From: Hungatella effluvii
Lineage (GTDB): Bacteria; Bacillota; Clostridia; Lachnospirales; Lachnospiraceae
DNA length: 64,000 bases
Assembly: GCF_003201875.1 (NCBI RefSeq)
Contig: NZ_QJKD01000017.1
Span: 56,409 to 120,408 of the forward strand
Direction of reading: 5' to 3'
Positions 26,121-34,808 of the stretch are shown in pieces. The notes under the pieces are model-generated. The model did not search any database and was not told where the DNA came from. It was given only the letters and a program-made list of their open reading frames with translations. The translations under genes and the position numbers were made by a program. Positions within the stretch are counted from its first letter, which is position 1. Each line of letters starts with the position of its first letter.

Positions 26121-26381
26121 CTATATCTTGCATTTTTCCTCAGCTTTTTCCAGATCTACTTTCACCAGGATAATATCTCTCCCCACCTGACAGATGTCAC
26201 AGAAGGGAATGATGTACTCTTTTTCTCTGACCAGAAATCCACAGAAGCAGCCCGGCCCGGGAACGATAATCGCCAGAAGACAGCCCGTATCCATATCAAA
26301 ATCCACGTCGCCCACATAACCAAGGCGTTTACAGTCGCAGATGTTAATCACTTCTTTTTGTTTAAGATCTGAAATGCGCAT
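26121..26381 (-). CDS. ylmC: YlmC/YmxH-family sporulation protein (PRC-barrel)
   Basis: An 86-residue protein with the PRC-barrel pattern of YlmC/YmxH: MRISDLKQKEVINICDCKRLGYVGDVDFD, then IIVPG and PFCDICQVGRDIILV. The family is common in spore formers and is linked to sporulation; a molecular role is not known to me. The ATG at 26381 has GAAGG upstream; an in-frame GTG three codons earlier is less likely. It is a single gene. Confidence 0.85.
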   Translation of the reverse strand: MRISDLKQKEVINICDCKRLGYVGDVDFDMDTGCLLAIIVPGPGCFCGFLVREKEYIIPFCDICQVGRDIILVKVDLEKAEEKCKI

Positions 26382-26444
26382 AGCCTGCACCTTCTATATT
26401 CCTTAGTGTATTCTATGCGCATTTCCTATGTGTGATACAAATTA

Positions 26445-27278
26445 TTACTCCGGTACATTTCCGTAAAGGCCGTCACAGCTTCTGCCGTCATAAACCGATT
26501 CCTCGTAATCATATGCTTCTTCCCGGCGAGGTCCATCGCTCATATCGAGATAGAAGTGAATCATGGTCGTCTCTATATACGGTAAAATCCATAAAAACCC
26601 GATTCCAAACGATCCGAACCCCAGCAAATACATCCCGATCAGGCTGATTCCCAGATAAAACAGGCGGCCCTTGTTCCCTTTCATGAGCGCCGCGCTCTCC
26701 CGGAAGCAGCTGATCACCGTCCGCTCGGGGTCTTCCATCAGAAGGTAAACCGCCATTTTAAAATGCAGGCTATACACGACGATTCCGACTATCTGAAGCA
26801 GATACATCAGAAACTGAAGCGCTGCCAGTATGGGGATATAACCCGTAATACGGGCGGAAACACTTACCACAAAATATGGGATTCCAATGATCATACCAAA
26901 TACCAGGTTGATAAAGTATACGCCTAAAAATCTTTGAGGCCTGTGAGTAAAGGCAAACAACATATCTCCCAGTGAATACGGCTGGCCTGTACACATATGG
27001 TAGAACATCCTTCGTATTCCGACCATTATGAGGTAAACCAAAAGGATTGCGATGAAATAAATCACCATCTCGATTGCCAGTGAGCGCATCCAGCCTCCCC
27101 GGTTGAAGCCGGGTTCGCCGATCCAGGAAAGTGTGCTGACTGCAGATATACCGATAAAAATCATAATAACGACGATCAGAAGGACATACACAATCAGCAT
27201 GGCGCCCACGGCTGTTCCATAGTTGCCTGACAGCGTAAGCTTCGCACGTTTTTTCAGTTCCGTTGATGTTGTCTTCAT
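26445..27278 (-). CDS. DUF975 integral membrane protein
   Basis: A 277-residue membrane protein with about five or six hydrophobic segments (IVYVLLIVVIMIFIGIS, VIYFIAILLVYLIMVGI, YFINLVFGMIIGIPYFV and others). The N-terminus STELKKRAKLTLSGNYGTAV fits the DUF975 family. The function is unknown. Its ATG overlaps the TAA stop of the upstream gene (TAATG), so the two are translationally coupled. The C-terminus is acidic and Tyr-rich. Confidence 0.8.
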   Translation of the reverse strand: MKTTSTELKKRAKLTLSGNYGTAVGAMLIVYVLLIVVIMIFIGISAVSTLSWIGEPGFNRGGWMRSLAIEMVIYFIAILLVYLIMVGIRRMFYHMCTGQPYSLGDMLFAFTHRPQRFLGVYFINLVFGMIIGIPYFVVSVSARITGYIPILAALQFLMYLLQIVGIVVYSLHFKMAVYLLMEDPERTVISCFRESAALMKGNKGRLFYLGISLIGMYLLGFGSFGIGFLWILPYIETTMIHFYLDMSDGPRREEAYDYEESVYDGRSCDGLYGNVPE

Positions 27279-28099
27279 TAAAAAGCACCTCCTGACAGAA
27301 GGGATGAACTCATCATTCCAAATAGAAATATCATTGCCATGGCCGCCAGAAACAGCGCGATAATCGAGGTAATGAGACCTGCCTTCGCATATCCCTCCAT
27401 CGTATCTCCCATTTTGGACAACAGCGCAAACAGGATTCCCAGGCTGCCAAAAATCACCCCGCCGTAACAGCAGCAGGATGTGACGATCCCGATGATCCCC
27501 ATGATCAGGGAAGCCAACGCCATGCTGCTCTGCTTTTGAGGCTGTGTATACGCAGGATTAGCCGCCTGCCGGTATTCGTCCCGGTAATAGCTGTTCTGGG
27601 GGGTGGGCTGCTGGTAGTTGGGCTGCTGGTAGTTGTTTTGCTGACGGTTGTCCTGCTGCCAGTTGTCCTGCTGCCAGTCGCCCCTCTCACGGTTGTCCTG
27701 CTGCCAGTTATCGTTCTGCCTGTATTCTTCTCTGCCCCAGCTCTCATACTGTCTGCTTCCGGTATCCGGATATCCATTCAACTCATGGAAATCCGATCCC
27801 GTTCCGCTGTTCTGCGTGTCGTAACAGTCAGCTGCGTCTTCTGCTGCTGGTTCTTCTGCATTCGCCAGTTCTTTCTCTGCATTTGCCGGACCCTCTTCTG
27901 CAGTTACCCGACTCTCTTCTGCAGTTGCCGGACTCTCTTCTGCATTTACCGGACTCTCTTCTATATTAGCCGGTCCTTCCTCTGTATTCACCGGTCTTTC
28001 TCCCGCGCCGGCCAGCCCTTCCGCTGGTGTCAGCCCTTCCTCCACCGGTTCCCTTCTGGAATCAGGACCATCATATCCATACAGCCTGTCTTCTTCCAT
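27278..28099 (-). CDS. membrane protein with repeat-rich cytoplasmic region (DUF4190-like)
   Basis: A 273-residue protein in two parts. Residues 1-185 are low complexity: EE(S/G)P-NAEE repeats of about 7 residues at 25-85, then a Gln/Asn-rich WQQDN stretch at 125-165. The last 85 residues contain two hydrophobic segments around GSLGILFALLSKMGDTMEGYAKAGLITS, the DUF4190-type pattern. Such tails usually sit in the membrane with the repeats in the cytoplasm. No function is known. It is coupled to the DUF975 gene. Confidence 0.7.
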   Translation of the reverse strand: MEEDRLYGYDGPDSRREPVEEGLTPAEGLAGAGERPVNTEEGPANIEESPVNAEESPATAEESRVTAEEGPANAEKELANAEEPAAEDAADCYDTQNSGTGSDFHELNGYPDTGSRQYESWGREEYRQNDNWQQDNRERGDWQQDNWQQDNRQQNNYQQPNYQQPTPQNSYYRDEYRQAANPAYTQPQKQSSMALASLIMGIIGIVTSCCCYGGVIFGSLGILFALLSKMGDTMEGYAKAGLITSIIALFLAAMAMIFLFGMMSSSLLSGGAF

Positions 28100-28210
28100 A
28101 TCCTGCCTCCCATTCTGTCTGTTTGTAAATCTGTATATATTTACCTATTATACAGCACGAACGAGTATCTGTAAAATTAAGTTTTTCTTGCACTCGTCTA
28201 TCCGTACATG

Positions 28211-28246
28211 AAAAACCAGGCGTTTAAAACGCCTGGTCGTTTTTTT
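28211..28246. terminator. terminator after deoC
   Basis: ACCAGGCGTTT at 28215-28225 pairs with AAACGCCTGGT at 28227-28237. T runs lie on both sides, so it can work in both directions. Confidence 0.9.
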
Positions 28247-28285
28247 CTGCTCCTATATGAGTCCCTGTTATCAGGCTGATGCCTT

Positions 28286-28954
28286 TTAATAGGAATCGCT
28301 CTCCACATGCTCCTGCTTGGCCAGCTTCACGATCCGGCTGGTTCCAAGCCGGTCTGCTCCCAATGCCAGAAACTTTTCTGCATCCGCTTCGCTTCCAATT
28401 CCTCCTGCTGCCTTAATCTTCACGCCAGCGTCCACATGGGCTTTAAACAATGCGATATCCCCGAAGGTCGCACCCGCTTTTGAAAATCCGGTGGAGGTCT
28501 TGATAAAATCGGCTCCGGATTCCGATATGATCCGGCACATGGTAATCTTTTCATCCTCTGTCAGCAGACAGGTTTCTATGATTACCTTTAAAATCCGTCT
28601 CTTACACGCCGCCTTCACAGCCTGAATCTCGGACTTCACGGTCTCATAATCGCCATCCTTTAACGCACCGATTGAAATCACCATATCAATCTCATCCGCT
28701 CCGTTCCTTACCGCATCCTCCGTCTCAAACACCTTCACTTCCGCTGTCTGGTATCCGTTGGGAAACCCGATAACCGTGCAGACCTTCATACGGTCTCCCA
28801 CATACTCCTTTGCCCGTTTCACATAGGAAGGCGGAATACAGACGGATGCGGTCCGGTACTCCACTGCATCGTCACAAATCTGTTTTACCTCTGCCCATGT
28901 TGCTGTCTGTGTCAGCAGGGTATGATCCACCGCGCTTAAAATTTTCTGATCCAT
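28286..28954 (-). CDS. deoC: deoxyribose-phosphate aldolase
   Basis: A 222-residue class I aldolase that splits 2-deoxyribose 5-phosphate into glyceraldehyde 3-phosphate and acetaldehyde. It shows DHTLL near the start, VIGFPNG, ADEIDMVI, the Lys motif ILKVIIETCLL, and DFIKTSTGF with the Schiff-base Lys, then KAAGGI. AAAGGAAG precedes the ATG. It is the last gene of the nucleoside operon, 13 bp after punA. The phosphopentomutase needed between punA and deoC is not in the window. Confidence 0.96.
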   Translation of the reverse strand: MDQKILSAVDHTLLTQTATWAEVKQICDDAVEYRTASVCIPPSYVKRAKEYVGDRMKVCTVIGFPNGYQTAEVKVFETEDAVRNGADEIDMVISIGALKDGDYETVKSEIQAVKAACKRRILKVIIETCLLTEDEKITMCRIISESGADFIKTSTGFSKAGATFGDIALFKAHVDAGVKIKAAGGIGSEADAEKFLALGADRLGTSRIVKLAKQEHVESDSY

Positions 28955-28967
28955 CCGTTCTTCCTTT

Positions 28968-29795
28968 CTATCCGATCACTTCCTCCAGAATCGTATCCAG
29001 CAGCTCCACAAACGTTTTCTTCACTCTCGCTGCGGTCTCCACCACTTCCTTATGATTCAGCGGCTGTTCCAGAATTCCGGCACCAAAGTTGGTAATGCAG
29101 GAGATTCCAATCACCGGAATCCCGCAGTGTGCGCAGACGATCGCTTCCGGCACAGTTGACATTCCGACCGCGTCGGCGCCTAGGATTCCGGCCAGCCGAA
29201 CCTCGGCCGGAGTTTCATAGCATGGCCCTGAAAACATCATATAGACGCCTTCCTCCAGCTTAATGCCCTTCTTCGCAGCAGCGCTCCGCAGACGAGTCCG
29301 CAGTTCCGCCGCATATACCCGGGTCATATCGGGAAAGCGCGGTCCGTCGTCTTCCCAGTTCGCTCCCATCAGCGGATTTCCGCCCGAATAATTGATGTGA
29401 TCCCGAATCATCATCAGTGTACCCGGATCAAAATTCCGGTTTACGCCCCCTGCGGCATTGGTCAGCACCATGTACTGAACCCCCAGCCGCTTCATAATTC
29501 GCACCGGAAGCGTTATCATTCTCTGGCTGTAGCCTTCATAATAGTGGACTCTGCCCTGCATCGCAATGACGTTCTTTCCTTTGCAGGTTCCCAGCACAAA
29601 CTGTCCTGCATGCCCCGCCACCGTGGAGACCGGAAAATCCGGAATCTCCCCGTACGGTATCACCACCGGATTCTCAATCTGCTCCGCGTAGTCACCCAGG
29701 CCGCTTCCAAGAATCAGGCCGATCTCAGGCACAAAATCTGTCTTTCCCCTAATAATCCCAATACTATTTTCGATGATCTCTCTTTCATTTAACAT
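28968..29795 (-). CDS. punA: purine nucleoside phosphorylase
   Basis: A 275-residue trimeric PNP that phosphorolyses inosine and guanosine to base and (deoxy)ribose 1-phosphate. The motifs are GLILGSGLG near residue 25, GHAGQFVLG, MQGRVHYYEGY with the phosphate-binding His, VLTNAAGGVN and GPCYETPAEVR. The acidic Asn-type end ITNFGAGI fits the 6-oxopurine-specific branch. It sits between the sulfatase and deoC in one operon. Confidence 0.95.
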   Translation of the reverse strand: MLNEREIIENSIGIIRGKTDFVPEIGLILGSGLGDYAEQIENPVVIPYGEIPDFPVSTVAGHAGQFVLGTCKGKNVIAMQGRVHYYEGYSQRMITLPVRIMKRLGVQYMVLTNAAGGVNRNFDPGTLMMIRDHINYSGGNPLMGANWEDDGPRFPDMTRVYAAELRTRLRSAAAKKGIKLEEGVYMMFSGPCYETPAEVRLAGILGADAVGMSTVPEAIVCAHCGIPVIGISCITNFGAGILEQPLNHKEVVETAARVKKTFVELLDTILEEVIG

Positions 29796-29817
29796 ATCTG
29801 TATCCCCAATCCTTCTT

Positions 29818-31308
29818 TTAGACCCACTGCTCCAATCCGAGTCTTACATACTGCTCGTCCGGCGCGTCATTTTCCTTCATCATACGCACCATGTTCCGGA
29901 GCATCCGCTCCTCAGTCGCCTTGTCCTCCAGCGGATGCTCCTGGCCCGGATCTATCTCCGTATCATAAAGTAAAGTTCCGTATTCCATCAGTGATCTCGG
30001 CGGAAATCCCAGCGTACGGATACCGTAGCCACCCTTTATTCTCAGCATGGGACAGCCCTTTGTAAAGGAAAATCCCTCGTGGAGAACCGCCGTTTTCAGT
30101 TCCTCCACCGTGATTGCTCCCGGATAGCTGGTCGGTTCCACCACATAGTTAAAGAGCTCCTGTTCCTTATCCGGCATCGGACATCTCATATACACGTATC
30201 TGCCGTCTGTGATATTTACATGAATTCCATGCTGGCCAAAGAGCGCATAATCTCTGATCTTCTTATCGCTCTCAATCGTCTCACGGAGCGGACGTCCCTC
30301 CATATCCGCCGGAATTGAAAGCCCGAAATACTCCAATAAGGTTGGGGCAAGATCGATAGTCTGTACCAGCGCCTGACGGCGTTCCCCGCAGACTCCGGTT
30401 CTCGGATCCCAGATGAAAAGCGGCGTATGCGCCAGCTCATTATAATACGGCATCATCATCTTTCCCCACCAGTTATGCTGGCTCAGCATGAAGCCATGAT
30501 CCGTATTGACAATCAGCATGGTGTCTTTCCACAGGTCATACTCGTCCATCATATCCAGCACCTTTCCCAGATACGTATCACACATGGTCACAAGCGCCCG
30601 GTACTCATTGATACAGTGCTCCACCTGTTCCGGTGTCTCCACCACTTCATGGTATCCCGGCCAGTCAAACATCACGCCCTGGTATCCGTCTTTATACGGC
30701 TCTTTGTAGCTTTCCGGTGTAAAATACGGTTCATGGGGATCGTAATTCTCCAGCTGAAGGTACCAGTTGTCGGCTCCGTGATTATCCCGGATAAAATCAA
30801 GCCCGTTGGAGAAATTCTGGGCAATCGACTGATTGGCCTCATCCTGCATGTAATAACGGTTGATGTACTCCTGCCTTCCGCAGAAGTCCTTTCTTCCGCC
30901 CAGGTGCTCCGGAACCTCCCATTCCACTCTGCCCTTCCAGGGGTCCCCCTCCTGTCCTCTGACAAACTCATAGGAATTGTACTTATTTACATAGTTTCCG
31001 CCGCCCTCTTCCCAGTAATGCCAGTGATCCGTAGTCAGATGGGTATAAATTCCGTTTGCCTTTAAAATACCCGGCATGGAATCGTCGTAAGGCTCCAGCG
31101 GTCCCCAGCTTCTGTGCAGGAAATTGTAGCGTCCCGTATGGATCTCTCTTCTCGCCGGCATACACGGAAGGCTGCCTGCGTAGCAGTTGTCAAAGGTTAC
31201 GCTTCTTTCTGCCAGCCGTTTAAAATTCGGCGCTATCACGTCATCACAGCCATAGGGAGGCAGCATATGACGGTTCAGGGAATCGAACATTACCATTATC
31301 GCTTTCAT
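29818..31308 (-). CDS. type I sulfatase in a nucleoside operon
   Basis: A 496-residue alkaline-phosphatase-superfamily sulfatase. CMPARREIHTGR near residue 49 is the (C/S)xPxR motif; the Cys must become formylglycine for activity, in anaerobes by a radical SAM maturase (none in this window). Metal ligands are visible in VMFDSLN near residue 9 and in NTDHGFMLSQHNWWGK (about 300). No signal peptide is seen, so it is probably cytoplasmic. The start at 31308 has AGAGGAT upstream. It sits between the ABC transporter and punA, with a 29-bp and a 22-bp gap, which is unusual. The substrate is unknown; a sulfated sugar or nucleoside imported by the transporter is one guess. Confidence 0.88.
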   Translation of the reverse strand: MKAIMVMFDSLNRHMLPPYGCDDVIAPNFKRLAERSVTFDNCYAGSLPCMPARREIHTGRYNFLHRSWGPLEPYDDSMPGILKANGIYTHLTTDHWHYWEEGGGNYVNKYNSYEFVRGQEGDPWKGRVEWEVPEHLGGRKDFCGRQEYINRYYMQDEANQSIAQNFSNGLDFIRDNHGADNWYLQLENYDPHEPYFTPESYKEPYKDGYQGVMFDWPGYHEVVETPEQVEHCINEYRALVTMCDTYLGKVLDMMDEYDLWKDTMLIVNTDHGFMLSQHNWWGKMMMPYYNELAHTPLFIWDPRTGVCGERRQALVQTIDLAPTLLEYFGLSIPADMEGRPLRETIESDKKIRDYALFGQHGIHVNITDGRYVYMRCPMPDKEQELFNYVVEPTSYPGAITVEELKTAVLHEGFSFTKGCPMLRIKGGYGIRTLGFPPRSLMEYGTLLYDTEIDPGQEHPLEDKATEERMLRNMVRMMKENDAPDEQYVRLGLEQWV

Positions 31309-31337
31309 ATTTTTATCCTCTTTCTTCCTCATAGTAT

Positions 31338-32204
31338 TTATTCATCATCATGCTTTCCGACACCGGCAGGCGGTGTGATATGGCGGACACCGAAGGCGAG
31401 CACGAACAGCGTCACCACGTAAGGAATCATCGCCATAATCTGCGGCGGAACTCCGTACCCCTGAAAATTGATCTGTACCGCGTCGGAAAAACCGAATATC
31501 AGGGCGCAGAACAGGACCATGACCGGGTTGTACTTTGCGAGGATCATGATTGCCACCGCAATATAACCGCGTCCGGCCGACATATCCCGCACATACATAT
31601 CCAGGTGGTCGATGGAAAGGTATGCGCCCCCCAATCCGGCCAGTACGCCGCAGGCAATGACTCCGATATACTTGATCTTATGTACCGCCAGCCCCACGCT
31701 GACCGCAGCCTTCGGGTTTTCCCCCACCATGCGCAGCCTTAAGCCAAACCGTGTTTTAAACAGAACCACATACTCTGCGATTACGGCAAAAAGCATAATA
31801 TAGGTGATTGGAGATGCGAACACACCGGCGTTAATGGAGGCCACCTGCGGAGACGATCCCTTGTTGTCCCATAAGAGCTGCATCAACAGTGTGGTTGCCG
31901 CTACCGACAGGAGGTTGAGCCCGATTCCGCTGATTACCTGATTAACCTTATACCGTACACAGAGAACGGCGTGGGCCAGACCAAACAGCGCTCCGCCCGC
32001 CATACCGGTCAGGAGACCCGCAAAGACATTTCCCGTATAATAGGAGCCGAGAACTCCGCAGAACGCCCCCATGGTCATCATACTTTCCAGTCCCAGCGCC
32101 ATGACGCCGCTTCTGACGGAAAGGACTCCGCCCAGGGCCGCCAGCACCAGCGGAACGGACATGCTGAGGGTAGATGTAACGATTGACATGAACTGATTCA
32201 TCAT
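31338..32204 (-). CDS. ABC transporter permease, nucleoside type (second subunit)
   Basis: A 288-residue integral membrane protein of the BPD_transp_2 family (like NupQ, RbsC). It has about eight or nine hydrophobic segments, and SIDHLDMYVRDMSAGRGYIAVAIMILAK is the conserved cytoplasmic-loop region of this family. It overlaps the other permease gene by 4 bp. The pair should form the channel for the BMP lipoprotein and ATPase. Confidence 0.93.
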   Translation of the reverse strand: MMNQFMSIVTSTLSMSVPLVLAALGGVLSVRSGVMALGLESMMTMGAFCGVLGSYYTGNVFAGLLTGMAGGALFGLAHAVLCVRYKVNQVISGIGLNLLSVAATTLLMQLLWDNKGSSPQVASINAGVFASPITYIMLFAVIAEYVVLFKTRFGLRLRMVGENPKAAVSVGLAVHKIKYIGVIACGVLAGLGGAYLSIDHLDMYVRDMSAGRGYIAVAIMILAKYNPVMVLFCALIFGFSDAVQINFQGYGVPPQIMAMIPYVVTLFVLAFGVRHITPPAGVGKHDDE

Positions 32205-33271
32205 TTCTTTCCCCCCTTACTGCCATTTTTGATTCTTAGAATTTCCTTAACGAGAAGCGGCGCTGCCACAAGCAGAATAATGAACGCCTGAATGACATCG
32301 ATAAATTCTGTCGGTATTCCGGTCGTACGGTTTAAGACCATACAGCCGGCTCTCAGTGCACCGAAGATGATTCCGGAAAGGATGACGCCCAGGGGACTGT
32401 CTGCCGCCAGAGCCGCTACCGCGATTCCGTCGAAGCCGTAGCCCGAGGAGAAATCCGCAATCAGCCGGTGATCCACGCCCAGCACATGAGTTCCTCCCAG
32501 AAGACCGGCAATGGAGCCGCTGAGCACCATGGCGATGATCATAATTTTCCCGATCTTGATTCCTGCGGTCTCGGAAGCCTTCAGATTCAGCCCGACACAC
32601 TTGATTTCATAACCAACCACAGTCCGTTCAAACAGAAGCTTAATCAGGACGCAGAGAACCACTGCGATGATAATCGCCGCCGTAAGCTGTGTCTTATCCA
32701 CCAGCTTCGGAATCCACACCGATTCGGAAAATCTGGCCGTCTGCGCCATGCTCTTTCCCGCTTCCTTTAACGGATAGTTCACCACATATGCCACAAAATT
32801 CTGTGCTATGGTATTTAACATAACGGTCGCTATCACCTCGTTGGAGCCAAACTTTACCTTCATAAAGCCCACCAGGCCAGCATACAGTCCGCCGAAGATG
32901 ATTCCGCCCAGAAGTGACAGCGGGATCCAGATCACACCAGGCAGATTGACCGGCATCAGGGCGATCAGGCTGGTACCAAGGGCGCCCATGTAAAGCTGCC
33001 CTTCAATTCCTAAGTTGATCAGATTCGCTTTCTTTGCAACCGTGTAAGCAAGTCCTGCAAAGATTAAGGGAGTCGCCTGCACCAGCGTCTGGCAGATGGC
33101 CTTCCTGCCAATAAACGCCCCCTTTAAAATGGACCCGTACGCCTCAAACGGATTGTATCCACAGACCAGCATGGCGATTCCGCCCAGAACCAGGGCCAGA
33201 ACCAGAGCCACCGCAGACATATTTTTATTCAGAAATTCTTTTTTATCGAACTGCAATCCTGCTGCCTTCAC
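32201..33271 (-). CDS. ABC transporter permease, nucleoside type (first subunit)
   Basis: A 356-residue permease of the same BPD_transp_2 family as the next gene (NupP-like). An N-terminal hydrophobic stretch (ALVLALVLGGIAMLVCGYNPFEAY) is followed by about nine more segments. The conserved YTVAKKANLINLGIEGQLYMGALG and GYGFDGIAVAALA mark nucleoside-type importers. It overlaps the ATPase gene and the second permease gene by 4 bp each. Confidence 0.93.
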   Translation of the reverse strand: MKAAGLQFDKKEFLNKNMSAVALVLALVLGGIAMLVCGYNPFEAYGSILKGAFIGRKAICQTLVQATPLIFAGLAYTVAKKANLINLGIEGQLYMGALGTSLIALMPVNLPGVIWIPLSLLGGIIFGGLYAGLVGFMKVKFGSNEVIATVMLNTIAQNFVAYVVNYPLKEAGKSMAQTARFSESVWIPKLVDKTQLTAAIIIAVVLCVLIKLLFERTVVGYEIKCVGLNLKASETAGIKIGKIMIIAMVLSGSIAGLLGGTHVLGVDHRLIADFSSGYGFDGIAVAALAADSPLGVILSGIIFGALRAGCMVLNRTTGIPTEFIDVIQAFIILLVAAPLLVKEILRIKNGSKGGKK

Positions 33272-34782
33272 GCTCTCTGTCCCCCCTTCCCCACTGCGCC
33301 TGTCATCAGAAGTCCCAGCTGCATATCGTCAAAATCCGCCGGTTCCCCTTCCGCCACGATCTCGCCGTCGTACATGACCATCAGCCTGTCACTTAAATTC
33401 TTCACCTCATCTAAGTCGGCAGAAATCAAAAGGATGGCCTTCCCCTCGTCTCTCAGCTTCAGCAGCCGGTCGTGTATGTATTCAATCGCACCGATATCCA
33501 CGCCGCGGGTCGGCTGTGCGACGATAATAATATCCGGATTTTCACTGAACACCCTTGCGATAATCACCTTCTGCTGATTTCCTCCGGAAAGGGCACTGCA
33601 TTTCACCACGGAATTGGGCGATTTGATCAGGAACTCCTTTAAAAGCCCCTCGGAAAAGCTTCTGATCTTCTTTCTGTCCAGAATTCCCCTGTTCTGAAAC
33701 TGGTCCTGATATCCCAGTATCAGGTTGTCCAGAATCGATAGCTCCAGGATCAGCCCCCTGGTCATGCGGTCCTCCGGGATATGGCCGATCTTTTTCCGGA
33801 TAAAATCTTTCGGCTTGCCGGAGATCTTCTCCCCGTCCTTTTCCATGTCCAGAATGTCAGGATTACGAATCCCTGTCAGACATTCGATCAGCTCCGTCTG
33901 CCCGTTTCCTTCGATTCCCGCAATACCCAGAATCTCTCCCCTTTTCAGTTCAAAGCCCACATGATTTAGTACGGTTCTTCCCTTTTCCTTCAGCGTAATA
34001 TCCCGCACCGTGAGCCTGGTATCCCCGACGCACTCACTTTTCCTTCGAATTCCCAGCTCCACCTCTCGGCCAACCATCATCTGGGCCAGGCTGTCAGGAG
34101 TCGCTCCTATGGTGGAGACACCCGACTCGATCATCCTGCCATCTCTCAGCACGCTGATGCTGTCAGCAATCTCCAGTGTCTCCTTCAGCTTATGGGTGAT
34201 AATAATTATGCTGGTTCCGGCCGCTTTTAACCTTCTTAAAATATGAAACAACTCCTCGACCTCCTGCGGAGTCAGAACCGCAGTGGGCTCATCCAGGATG
34301 AAAATCTTCGCGTTCCTGTAGATGGCCTTTAATATCTCCACCTTCTGCTGTTCCCCCACGGAGAGCTCCTTCACGATCTGAGATGCGGATATGTGGAAAC
34401 CATACCGCTCGATCATCTCCTGAACTTCCTTTTCGGCCGCCGCCTTATCAAACAGAATTCCATTTACCGGCTCCTGTCCGACTACGATATTCTCCGTGAC
34501 GCTCAAGACCGGAGTCAGCATAAAATGCTGGTGCACCATACCGATTCCAAGATCAATCGCCTGCTTCGGCGTCCTTAAGTTTACCTTTTTCCCCTCCACC
34601 AGGATTTCTCCCTCATCCGCTTTGCAGATTCCGTAAAGGATCTTCATGAGCGTCGATTTCCCAGCCCCGTTCTCTCCGAGAAGAGAGAGGATTTCTCCCT
34701 TTTTCAGGGAAAAATCCACATGATCGAGCGCTAAAACCAGAGGATACTGTTTCGTAATATTTTTCATTTCAACTACAACCAT
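33268..34782 (-). CDS. ABC transporter ATPase, double-domain nucleoside/sugar type
   Basis: A 504-residue ATPase with two nucleotide-binding domains, as in NupO and RbsA. The first has Walker A GENGAGKST near residue 38, signature LSVGEQQKVEIL and Walker B IFILDEPTAVLT. The second has a GIEGNGQTE loop, signature LSGGNQQKVIIA and IIIVAQPTRGVD. The second Walker A is degenerate, which is common in this family. It energises the two permeases downstream. Confidence 0.95.
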   Translation of the reverse strand: MVVVEMKNITKQYPLVLALDHVDFSLKKGEILSLLGENGAGKSTLMKILYGICKADEGEILVEGKKVNLRTPKQAIDLGIGMVHQHFMLTPVLSVTENIVVGQEPVNGILFDKAAAEKEVQEMIERYGFHISASQIVKELSVGEQQKVEILKAIYRNAKIFILDEPTAVLTPQEVEELFHILRRLKAAGTSIIIITHKLKETLEIADSISVLRDGRMIESGVSTIGATPDSLAQMMVGREVELGIRRKSECVGDTRLTVRDITLKEKGRTVLNHVGFELKRGEILGIAGIEGNGQTELIECLTGIRNPDILDMEKDGEKISGKPKDFIRKKIGHIPEDRMTRGLILELSILDNLILGYQDQFQNRGILDRKKIRSFSEGLLKEFLIKSPNSVVKCSALSGGNQQKVIIARVFSENPDIIIVAQPTRGVDIGAIEYIHDRLLKLRDEGKAILLISADLDEVKNLSDRLMVMYDGEIVAEGEPADFDDMQLGLLMTGAVGKGGQRA

Positions 34783-34808
34783 CAGCCGTCTCCTCCAATC
34801 GTTTCCGA

